A DNA stretch of 64,000 nucleotides from Rhabdornis inornatus (lineage: Eukaryota > Chordata > Aves > Passeriformes > Rhabdornithidae). A program made the position numbers and the translations under genes. Shown one piece after another: positions 24,028 to 36,000 of the stretch (its first letter is position 1; every line of letters begins with the position of its first letter). Under the pieces are notes generated by a model that was not told the DNA's origin, ran no database searches, and worked only from the letters and a program-made list of their open reading frames with translations. The stretch covers positions 310,001-374,000 of the forward strand of contig VWZS01002580.1 of the NCBI GenBank assembly GCA_013397075.1, read 5' to 3'.

Positions 24028-27000
24028 GCAAGTATGGAAGGACATGCTGGGTTTATTAGATGCTGAGTTCTGCTGTCTGATGATCCTGGGGGACCTTAAT
24101 TTTGATTTGTTAGCATTTCAGTACTTGGTAATTCATTAGACCAAATTAATTCATATTCCCACAGTTGTATCACGCTGCTTTTGAGTCCATTCGATGACAT
24201 TCAGTATGAGACTCATAGTTCTCATTATATGACCAAAAAATTGTAAAAGTAAAATTAGCTAAACAGACTTGTTTGAAGTTTTATGTTCACTATATTTAGT
24301 GGGGTTATCTTGGTCAGACACCAGATGCCAACCCAGTAACTTACTACCCCCTCTTCAACAGGAAAAGGAAAGAAAATAAGATGGAAAAAAATCCTGAGCT
24401 GATATAGAGAAAATAATTTTAAATTATTTAAATTTAAAATTTAAATAATTTAAAAGGAGGGAACAGTTTTAAACTAGAAAAGAGATTTAGATTACGTGTT
24501 AGGAAGAAATTCTTTACTTAGAGAGTAATGAGACACGGGGAAAGGGAGAAGAAGATGGAGAACTTGTGGATGCCCCATTCCTGAGAGTGTTCAAGGCCAG
24601 GCTGGATGAGGCTTTTAGCAACCTGGTCTACTAGAAGGTGTCTCTGCCCATGACAGGAAGGAAGGTTGGAAAGAACCTTAAAGATCATCTCATTCCAGTT
24701 CAAACCATTCTGTCATTCTGATGATTCTATGATGCAAAAAGAGAGAAAGGAAGAGATTACAGACAGAAATGTTTAGCTATGCTTGTGCTTCTGAGTCTTG
24801 ACGTACAGATTTATGAAGTCTGTAATAATAAAACATTTGGGTTTAAAAAGCCTCCTTCTAGGCTCAAAGCAAGCTAACTGTCCTGTTGGCCTCATGGTTT
24901 ATGTGCTATTTTTTTTAATTCTTTTTTTGTCAGGTTTCCAAGAATCATTGTCCTTCGAAAAAGCTACTATTCCTCACCTGAAAAATTCCCTTAAGCACTC
25001 AGCAGAGAGGTTTGCAGACAGTTGCATATAAACTACCTCTGCATTCTAAAGTTATGTTATCAAACATCAGAAAAAGCACAGAAAGTAAAGTGTTAGAAAA
25101 GAGATGGGAGAGGGGAAAAACACAAAAGACTTATTTCATGGTTAACCTTGTAATTGAATGCAAAAAATGTCTTTCCATGTGACACAATTGGATAGTATAT
25201 GGTTACAAGGCCATATCTTTTCTTGCACATATTAGAAAAGTCACATTTACAGCATAGGAAAATGCCATTGTTTTGAATTACCCTGTTATCTTAAAATTTG
25301 ATTTTAGGGAAGTTTAAAGGGCTGTACAATTTGTTTGAGGATTTTTTTGTTTTGCTTAGAAAATGCAAAATTCAGGAGGGAAATGTAAATTTTGGTAGTT
25401 TTGCCTTAGCTTGAACTTTGCCTTATAGTGAAAGTGGGAAGTGGTCTTTTACAACCTCTTCTGCAAACAAAGCTCTGTTATTTCCAATCTTTTGTTTTAT
25501 TTCTCAGTCCTGTTAAACTGTCTGGAATTTCTTCTCTACTGTAAAAGTAGAGTTTGAATTAATCAGATGTAAATAGAGATGAGAGGCCTATCTAGATCAC
25601 ATAATATCACTCACTGATATGTGATGGCATTCTTAATAAAAGTATTTTCCAAGCTGAAAACTTTGAGGTATTTATTTACCTCATATGATATTGTTAAAAA
25701 ACGTGACTGTTAAGTCTAAGGCTTCCTGTAAGACTTGTACCAGCTCTTTCTGTTTTCCTTTCCATGTGTGTATCTGTACATTGCAAGTGGAGAGCACACA
25801 TACTATGTGGTACTACTGTCTTATTTGTACTGATTTCCATGAGATTTAATCTGCAAAACAAAATTATCCAGGATCTCATGTAGCAAACAGAAATAAGCGA
25901 AAATTTTCCAAGGTTTGCAATATATCTAACTAATGAAGATACCTCTCCAGTTATAGAGGCTGAGAGCATAAGATGTGGGAAGAGCTCTAAGTAATACATT
26001 TTAAATCCTTGGAGAGAATATCTGGAATAATTTCTAAGAAAAGATTTAAGAAAAATAAGGGATCATAAAATATATAACTTTAAATCTTACATGAATGGAA
26101 CATAGTGATTGTGTGCTTTTTGTGCATTCTTCACAAAGTGGTTTTAATTACATGCAAGGGCAACCTTCACCATTCCTATAACTGGATATTACAAGCTACT
26201 GAGCTTCAGTATTACATGTCAGCTGGTGGTTTTGTGTTATCACCTATTCTCCACAGCAAAAATTCAGAGCTGCTAAGGTCTGAGTTTAAAATTAGGTCCA
26301 TGTATAACAGACGTGCTAGAGACCTATGCATTAGACCTTGCAGGATTCAATTTCAGGAAATACTACATTTAGTTTTAAAGATCTCCCCAAATTGGTTTGA
26401 CCGTATTTTATCAATATCATGCTTCGGATTGATTGTCATTAAGAATTTATCTAGCGTCTGATCTTTAGAAAAGTGTTCATTAGAGTTGGGAGAGTAAAAC
26501 TTTGACAAATACACAGCTGTTCTTAGACAAGTAAAAAAATGTGCTTGTTTATATTCAGTTCTTTAGAAATTGACTCCACCTGAATAACAAAAACGTTAAA
26601 TGGAAGCCAGGAAATAGAGTGTGCGTCATGTATTGAACGGTACTATGGGATTACGTGAATTCAATAAGTATAATAGTTTTCACATTTTTGTCTAGCTTTC
26701 ATAGCAAAATTTAATTGGTTATTTATTTTTGCCTCAGAATACAATGAAATTATAGATTATCTGCAGAAAGTGAAGGAGTATTTGACAAATACAATCTCAC
26801 GCCTTCAAGAGGCAGAAAATAAATTTTATGTTGCAAGCTGCAGACAAGATAGTGATTCTCAGAACCAGACTGGGGAAAATGCTTCTAGAGAAACTGTTGT
26901 GCATTGTTCAGACTCTGTGCAAGCATCTTCCAGTTCCTGTCAACAATTGCAAAGAACTCCTTCCCTGAACAAGACAGAAAGTCAAAATGTTAATGAAACC

Positions 27001-30000
27001 CTCACAAATGAAATTAAAACTGTGGGAAAAGTTGCATCCTTAGCTGAAAACAAATCTTCTCAAGAACAGGACACCAGCAGAGACTCTCCAATGAAAAAGG
27101 AAGATGGTGAACACCAACTACTCTCTTTTACAGAGAAAAAAAAGTGCAATGGAAAGGATAAACTTCATGGAAGTAGCTCTGTTACTGAAAAGCCTCCAGA
27201 ACTGGCTTTTCAGGATGCTCTTACAAGCAGTGAGGAAGACATTCTGTCTGGGACATTGAAAGACATTTATGACAGATGCATCACAAATCATTTTGAACAG
27301 GAGAAAAAGGAAGTAGTCAGGGACAATTTAAAAGGGCTAGAAAATGAAGAGCACAGACTGACAGAGAAAATAGAAGACAGTAAAATGGAAAAAAAAAAAG
27401 AAATATTTAGAAATTACCTAAGTACCTTCACATCTTCAGCACAAACCTATGATCTTACTGATGTGAATCCTTCTGTTAGTGATTCAGAAGAAGTACAAAA
27501 ATCTAGATACTGGATGAACAAAGAGTAAGCACATATTCTTCTTTTTTTAGGAACAGATGTACATAATTATTGCTTATTAACTTACAAACATGTGTGGGTG
27601 CAGAAACTCAATGTATATGTACTGAACACTTCCTGGTCATGTGCATAACAGCAGTTTACAATTTGAACATGTGCAATGAAGATCTTTCCCTTTGGCCTAA
27701 AGTAAACTCTAAGGTTCTATTTGCATAATTTTTTTATGCCAGAGAGGGACTGAGTCACAGCCAGTAAGGTCAATAATCCTCAAGTTGTTGGAAATTAGTA
27801 GGAAAGGACTACAATTCATCAGTTTTACAGTACTTTGTAAGCTGTTCTGAAACAAGCTAAACATAAAAATTTTCATTACTTTCTCATTTATTCAGAAAGG
27901 TATTATTCTTATATCTTCTTATGCTTCATTATAGCACATCATTACACTGAAGTATTTAATTAAAAATATGAGACACTACCCAACTCAATTTTTTTTTTTT
28001 TTAATAGATTTCTAGTCAAAGGAAGTGGTAAAAACAAACAGGAAATAGCTTGTTTTATTAAAGCCCCTGCAAGTGTTCTGGAGCGTCTGAAGTGTGATAT
28101 ACTCAATCACACTAGTTCCTTGGTGGTGGATGATTCTGAGGAGCTGGTCAGCAATGTCATCAGTATCGAATGTTATGATTATGAAAAATTACTTTTCCCT
28201 ATCAACATTGCCATCCCATTCACATCATGCTTCAGAGGAAATTATCGGGAGATTATGGTGAAGGTGATTGATATGAACTTTCAGTCAAACTACTTAACTC
28301 CTATTTCTTTGCAAGGATACCAAGGAAACCATAAGGTGAGTTACTCTCATCAAAGCATTGTAAAAGCATCATTTGAGGTTTCTAGTTAAGTCTCTCTGGA
28401 GTTTTTCTAGTAAAGTTGTCATTATTAAATCATATTGCTCACTATGTGTGGTTAAATAGAACTTTTCTTTCTACTTTCTCAAGCATTAATTCTATTTGAA
28501 AACTAGTATTTAATAATATTCTTCTTTTCACTTACAATGTTAAGCAAATACTTGATCCCATAATACTAATGGTTGAGTAATGTTTCATGATTATTGTAAA
28601 TACTTGTAATGTGTTGCATTATTTGATAAAAGTAAAATTTCTGGGGGAATTACCATGCTTTTAGGTCACAACAGAGTTCCATGAGTATAAGTACAAACTC
28701 TATATTAAATGAACATAGGATGGTTCTCTTTTTTTAAATGCAGAAGTGTTGTCTTGGACCAGATTCATCACCTAGTTTATAAGTTTATTTCATTTCACCC
28801 CAGTCATACACTGGAATATGAATGACATCACATGATGACTAGAGATCACAGGGCATGCAGGTGGCAATAATATTCAATTAGTTTTCATTTCATATTTGCT
28901 CTACAGAGAATGTTATCTTCTCAAACTGTGAAACAGCTTCCTTTCCCTCCAGTACTCTAACCCCACATTCTCTTTATTCAGGAAAGCTTTGCAGAAGTGA
29001 AAATTTATCATCTGGGTGTTTTTTCTGTGTTATCATGCTTAAAGAAGGAAACATTTACTGTTCCAAAAGTAGGACTCTTACAAAAGCTGAACGTGGATTC
29101 TAGAATCTCTTTCTGTTACCATCCAGAAGCATTCAGTTCTCCAGCACCTATACAGTTAAAGGTAAGCTTGAAATATGTGATACTTGTTCCATAAGCCTGT
29201 TATCTGATCAGTTCTGAAGTGAGTATGCCAATGATGTTAAAGTGCAATCTCTTCCAATACCAGAAGTTGACAAAAAGTGGTTGCAGCTTCACATCCTGTA
29301 CATGCAGATTTCCTGTCAGCTTTGTTAAAACCACGTGTCAGGGATATCTTTAGCTAAAAAGATCTATCTACCTTTGTTTGATATCATTCTGAAAATATAG
29401 TTGTTTTTAAGAAAGATGTGTCAAGTCAAACCTTTAATTGCTTGGCCCAGTGGTTAAGTTAATGGAACCATTTTTCTCACCTGACTTCATCTTTGGTGCC
29501 AGCAAGTGCAACAAAATGTTTTTATCATGTGTTAGTCTTAGGTTGAGTATAGTCTCAGATTGTGCTTCAGTTATGTTTCTCCCTTTCCCCATTAAGACAT
29601 TCATTTGGAAGTATGGAAAAACTAAAATTATGAAAAAATACAGATTAGAAAAATCTCAGAAATTTTTCAAAATCTGAGGAAGCTCATTAGTTTCAAAACT
29701 TGAACTCAAATCAGGAACAAAACAATATAAATATATTAGGCAATAAAAGTTCCAGTTTTTTATGACTTTCAAGCATTTTTCTGTGCTTTGTATAAAGTGC
29801 TGTTACTTGGCTAAGGCTGTTCTTGGGTTAAAAAGAGCAGTCTGACTCTTCTGTGAGAGCCTAGCCAACTCCAAAAGATAATCCAATTTCTAGGAAAAAC
29901 CAGGCATGTAATGGAAGATTTTTTTGCAAGTTGATTGTGCTATTTATTTCTATATTTAGATTCAGCCAATTGAGCCATCATTGGTTTCAGCATTGAAAGC

Positions 30001-33000
30001 AAGACATGATATGTATCACTCAGTGATATCTACCAGTGCACTTGTTCATGTCCAGCATCCTTCAGCCCAACCTTTTAACAGCTCAGTCACTATTACTCTA
30101 CCCTGTCCTCCTAACCCAGACAAAAAAAGGCATGGAGATGAGACAGAACATGCAAGAGCCATTAGTGCTACAGTAAAGAGAGTTGCTGCACCATACTATC
30201 CTCGGTAAGACCCTCACTTCAAATTCACCATTTTTTAAAACACCAAAATCAATTAATTCTGACAGTTGTTGGTTTATAATTTATTGTATTAAAAATGTGT
30301 TATTTAATATAGACTGCAATAACTATGAGCATTGTTGGAAACACTAGAGCAAACCCTCAAAATCTTTATGCTATAGTTTCACCAGAAAAATTAATATAGT
30401 ATTAGATGTATAGTCTTTAAATATGCTGACCACTATATTTCTAGCAGGAGTAGAATGAAAACTGAGGTTTTTTCGGAAAGAAATATCCGGACGTTTTCAA
30501 CAAAGTCCAATACTGAACACGAAGAATAGGCATTACTTAAAGCTGCTGTGTTCATAACACACCAACCTGATTTGAGTCTGACTTTTGAATGTTCTCATCT
30601 CTATTTCTACACATTTCAAAGGCTGCCTGAATCAAAATGCATGGCACAATGGTTTATAGTAGGTCAGTTTTACACACTAGATAAAGGTCCAGATTTTTTC
30701 AAAGTATGAAGTACAATATTTCTAAAACAGACTTTTTGGCATGTCTTTAAAAAGCATTAAAACGTGGGGACTCCTAAAAAAAAGATAATCTCTACATTTC
30801 AGTAGTTTCTGGAGAATTGGGAAAAAAAACAAAAAAAAACCCTCTTAATAATTATATCATTCACATGCTCTGGAGTGTATTTCCAGATACAGATCTTAAG
30901 CAAGGTCGGTAAACCAGAAAAAGTCATCAAAGAAAGCAGAGGGGAAAACAGCTACAAACACAAGCTTACTCTTTCTGCAGAACTATTTTTATGTTATTTT
31001 TTCTACAATTACTTGGCTTTCCAGGACTGTGAGCACTTCTGCGAGAAAAAGTGGGGACAGCCTCAGTGATACTTTGAAATTATTAGGTCGTGGAAACAAA
31101 GAAGAGGGGTGGAAGGTGTTTGATGATGTTATAATCCAGAATGCACAGAATGGGCTTGTATCTTTTGAACTAAACAAGCATTTAGAAAGGTAATGTATGA
31201 ATAATTTAACAAAATTTTATTTACTGAAATATTTAGTTCTGTGTTAACATTCAAGTGGAAATTAGTAGTGCTAAGAAATCATCCATTTTTAACCATTAAC
31301 TTTCTCTTAGATTTGTTGCTCATAATTAAAAAAAGAGCCCAATTATTCATTTATAGGATACACACAATATAGTACATAGAAACTTGAAACAGGAAATGCA
31401 GGTATCACTCTTAATTGGCAAATGTGAATTTAGCTCTCTAGCTAAAAAAACAAATTTTGAAAAAAATTCTTATTATGAAATATTATTTTATATTCATGTA
31501 AAATTCATATATATTTGAAATCATATCGACATAGTAAACATACTCTACACTACAAACACAAGCAAATTTCCACTTTTTCATGTGTTGGAAACAAGGATGA
31601 AAAGAGGGTAACAAAAGTTCCCTTGGAGACTGAGCCCCATAATATTTTTAGGAATTAATTATAAGCAGTTGATAAAGATATTTAAAATTAAGTTTTAAAA
31701 ATTATTTTTCTTTCTTTTTTGTTTTTGTTTTCCTTCATACAGCTTTGTGGTCATTCGCCTTTCATTCCTTTTGGAAAACACTTACCTTCTCCTCTTTGCT
31801 CAGGCTCTGGAAGAAGCTCTCCATAGCACCATGGCTAATGTGATACTGCATCAGAAAAGAGAAAACCCATATAAAATAGTAGTTCTGCTGTCTGCCTCCA
31901 AAAAATTGACCAATGAACTTCAAAATCTCCATGAGGAGGGTTATTTTGGTCCCCCAGAACCTACACAGCAGTTCCCATTAAGACAAGGAGACCAGATTCA
32001 TTTTAGATTTAGAGGAAATATTTCTGCTTCAGGTAAGGCAATTAATTCATGCATCTGTATGAACATTAGCAATTACCACAGCTATTAAAAAATGCTGTAT
32101 GGGAACACTGGTAGATTGAAGTTAGTTGCAGTACAATTAGTTATTTCAGTGTTTTGTTTCTTGTCAAAGAAAGGAATGTGGTGCTTAATGGGAAACTACT
32201 CCAGGTGTAAAGAAAATGTACTACGAGGACAAGCTCCTGAGCAGTGTGCTCTTGGTGACCCTGCTTTGAGCAGGAGAGTTGGACAAGATGATCTGTAGAG
32301 ATCTCTTAAACCCCTGTGAATTCTGTGAAACCTGCCCCCTCAGAAACATATGGTATTTTAAGAATTATTTTCAAAGGACAGGTTTCTGTCTGCTGTTTCG
32401 TCTGCGTAAATTCACTTAGAGTGAGCAAGAAACCAAGGCAAAATATTGCCTATTGTGAGTTGCACTGTAAATTGAGGTGATAAGAGGGAGAATTATGCCA
32501 TTTCTGTTAGCAGTCTAGAGAATTCCATGTAGTGGCTGCCACCACTGAAAGACTTGCTTAAAGGGAAAAGAGATAAGAAGCCTCTGAAAGGTTTTCACCC
32601 AAAAATTGCATATAGTCTCTTCCATTTGTTTTAGATTGAACATATAAATATGTATTTGGCCCTCTGGACATTTTGGACATAAACTCTCCTGTTGAAAACT
32701 GCATATACCCTAAAGAAAGGAATATTCTTCCACAAAGGAAGTCTCCAGCCTCTGAGAAATATCTGCTCATATACACAAAGAATACTGTATATAGATTTAT
32801 CAAATAAATGGATTCAGAAAACCTTGAAATGCATCTACCCCTCTGCTGCCATTCATTTTGTTGTTACAGATAGACATCCATCCTGAATAACCAGAAAGCA
32901 TATTCTTCTGATTCCATTCACAACACATTTTTATTTTTATTCTTCTCTATGTCATGTACATACCTCCTTTTCTGTTCCTTGATTTTCAACTTGTAGCACT

Positions 33001-36000
33001 GCCTTCCCCACTTATTCTTTAAGCTAACTATTAAAGGGCTAGGAAAGCTAGCTACAAAGATATGCCTACTACTGAAGCAGACTGATCTCAGCTGTTCAAT
33101 AAAGTAATAATAATCAAAAAGAACAACCAAGGAACAACCAAGTGATATGTGATTACCTTTACTTGACTCATGCTAATGAATTATTTTAGATGCCATGCAG
33201 GGTAAAAAAATTTTTTAAAGAAAAATTTTATTATATGGACTGCAGAGAATGGAGAAGACTTCAGGAAAGTCTATAGACTGATTTTTCATTCACAAAGACT
33301 ACCAAGGCTGGAGCTCCAAATTAAAGAAGTGGATGAATTTGGTAACTACAGTTCACCTCATTACAAAGGAACAGCACTGTTTTATAAAATTACCAGAGAG
33401 ATGATACCAAAGAAATGGGAACAAACCTTACCATATGATGAATATCAACACCAGTCTCCACTGTGCAAATTAGCATTAACATTGCCAAAGGTGCGTTTCT
33501 CACTTGATAATATTAGAGACATTTCCTTTTCTGCCTTAACATATATTTATTAGAAAAAGGATGTTGGTATGATTTTTGATTTACAGATACACACAGGAGT
33601 CACTGGTGGACTTCTGGTGCATCATCAATGTACAAACATTCCCAGGATTTCTCTTAGCTGCAGGGAGGGACCCATATCCAAGTATAAGCATGGAAAAATT
33701 TCTAGCAGAAAAGTTTCACCCATCTACTCTCCCCAGCTGTTATGACACTGTGAAATTACTATTGAGGTTTCAGTTATATCGTCCTTGTTTCATTGTCTTG
33801 GGAGCACAGAATTGCAAATTGTAGGATCATTAAACAGTTTGTGTAACCTGTCTTCCACTTATCACCTGATTATTCTATTATTCCTGATTAGCCTCTGCAG
33901 TACAGTCATGTGAGCAATTATCTCCATCTCTGGTGAAAGCTAATGCTGTATAAATTAATCTTTAATATTCCTGCAATAAAATCTCATTGTAATCTTTTCG
34001 AAGAGCTTATGTACTAGCATGCTATACTGCACAAAATGCTGCCACTACTGCTATCAAAGCTGAAAACATTTTTAGTATCAAAATATCTACAGAAACACTT
34101 GGTCTAAATATCTGGTGACAAACAGTATCATGTCTCTCTTTTTTAATTTGTCTTCACACTTTTCTCAACAAAATTACTTTTTTTCCCAGATGATAGTTAA
34201 AAGAATCTGGAATGTCTGATTTTGGTTGTGACAAAGACAGATGGAATCTTTTTAAGGCAACCATTCTAACTACTACATTTTCACTAATTTCTGAAAAATT
34301 CCCACCTAAATTTCTTTTGTAGAGAAGGCAATAACCATACAATCATAAGCCATTTTTATACGTATATGCCCTCATTATCCACTTACATATATATAATATA
34401 TTATATTTCTGACAGTGGTCGAGATAGTGTTTGTTTACTTTGTATGCAAACATTCACATCAGTTTTTACTTTAAACATATATTTTTACAGAAGTAATCTG
34501 ATTTTCACTAATGATTCCTGTTTATGGTGCATTCGTTTCCTCAACAACAGTTCCTCTAATCTATTTTGGTCAACACAAGTCAGATACAGTGCATTAAGTT
34601 CTGATGTCAAGAGTGTGTGTGCATATCTACTGATTTCAAAGATTCTGTATTTATGTGAGACAGTGGGCTAAGGAGGTAAAAGGTTAATTTCTCCTTTTTT
34701 GCCCATCCTGTTTAATATGCTACTAGAGTCTGGTCATGTGTGAGAGGTCCATTTGGCAGAGCACATCAATGCTACTGGCTCGGAATGCTTTGCAAGAATA
34801 GATTGCTGTAATATATATAGACATTATGAAATTACTATTCTGCTGAAGTTTTATGTCTAATGACTGTCTAACAGCAGAATAGCATGTTATCCCCTACTTC
34901 AGAAAGGCAGTTGCTTCATTAATTGAAGGGTCTTCCAGACTAGAAAACTGCTTTGACTGCTAAGAGTATTTTACGTAAGCTGTCAACCAGAACAGCGCGA
35001 CCACATGCCACTGCAGCTGAACCGTGGGTAAATTTAGCACTTCATCACAGACACTCAATCTTTAAAGTCAATTTACTGTTTTAGATCTAATGTATTGTAT
35101 ATTATTACACTATTTCTAGACAATACTAATTTTCAATTCTTATAATTTTTACTACTATTTTAACATTAGGCAGCAGAAAGTGGTTCAGATTAAAGTCAGT
35201 TCATGGGTAATTGAGTTCATCTACAATAACTTTGAAAATCTAATACAGACCTTTGAGGTGGTAAATTCTCATTAATGAATGAAAATAAGTTTAAACATAA
35301 ATGCATAATTAAGCAAAGCCAGAGAAAGCTGAATCTTGGAAAGAAAAGCAAGGCCCCCTTCTGGAAGAGCTTTATAGTCCCTTTATTCTGAGAGCTTTGT
35401 AGCCATGTCATTCTATCTTCACACTGAGGCACATCCAATGGCAGAATTCATGGAAAACGAGGCAGATTCAGATCAAATAACCATGGAATAATTTGGGTTG
35501 GAAGGGTCCTTTAAACATCACCTAGTCCAGCCCCCAAGATCTCAAGAGCAGTACAGCACAGGATGGTTTTGCACTGCCATGCTGTGTGTAATGTGTGCAT
35601 CCTGTGCACACTGAAATCACCTCCCAGGATAACTGCACACAGACCTGATGAAAAGTTGTTTAATTCACAAAAGGAAATGGTTATGAATATATTGACCTTA
35701 TGGCTGTGCAGCTCAGTACATTTGAGATGCTCCAAACATTGAACAATATTTAAAGTCTGTATTATAGGAGTGATTAAGCTCCATAATGCTCAGTATATCA
35801 GAAAGGAGGGAATAACATTTGCAGTCAGAGTTTCATGCTCTTAATTTCCAAATGAAAAACAGAAGATCAGTGAATAATCTCAGGGAAATCTCCTTGGGAG
35901 AGCTGTGAATATACAGCCAGGTAATACAACTGAATGTGTGTGACAAAAGTAACAGAGGTACTGAAAGAGGAAAATTTCACTTTTGAACAAAAAAAAAAAA

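Larger units (their letters stand above)
24028..26737 (+). other. DTHD1: DTHD1 intron 1 (GC-AG)
   Basis: Begins GCAAGT and ends TTTGCCTCAG. It contains a perfect AT-rich inverted repeat and an adjoining CR1 3' fragment, listed separately. An open stretch at about 26105-26461 has no homology I recognise and I treat it as chance. Confidence 0.8.

Noticed and set aside
24032..24037. Canonical GT donor four bases after the DTHD1 exon 1 GC donor
   Set aside because: Using it leaves two extra bases that do not match the phase of exon 2, whereas the GC donor matches exactly.
26105..26461. 118-codon open stretch in DTHD1 intron 1
   Set aside because: It begins at GTG, not ATG, has no recognisable family or splice phase linking it to DTHD1 exons, and lies inside a phase-consistent intron.
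33576..33824. 82-codon open stretch just after DTHD1 exon 8
   Set aside because: It follows the exon 8 donor, does not fit the phase of exon 9, and has no death-domain or UPA similarity.
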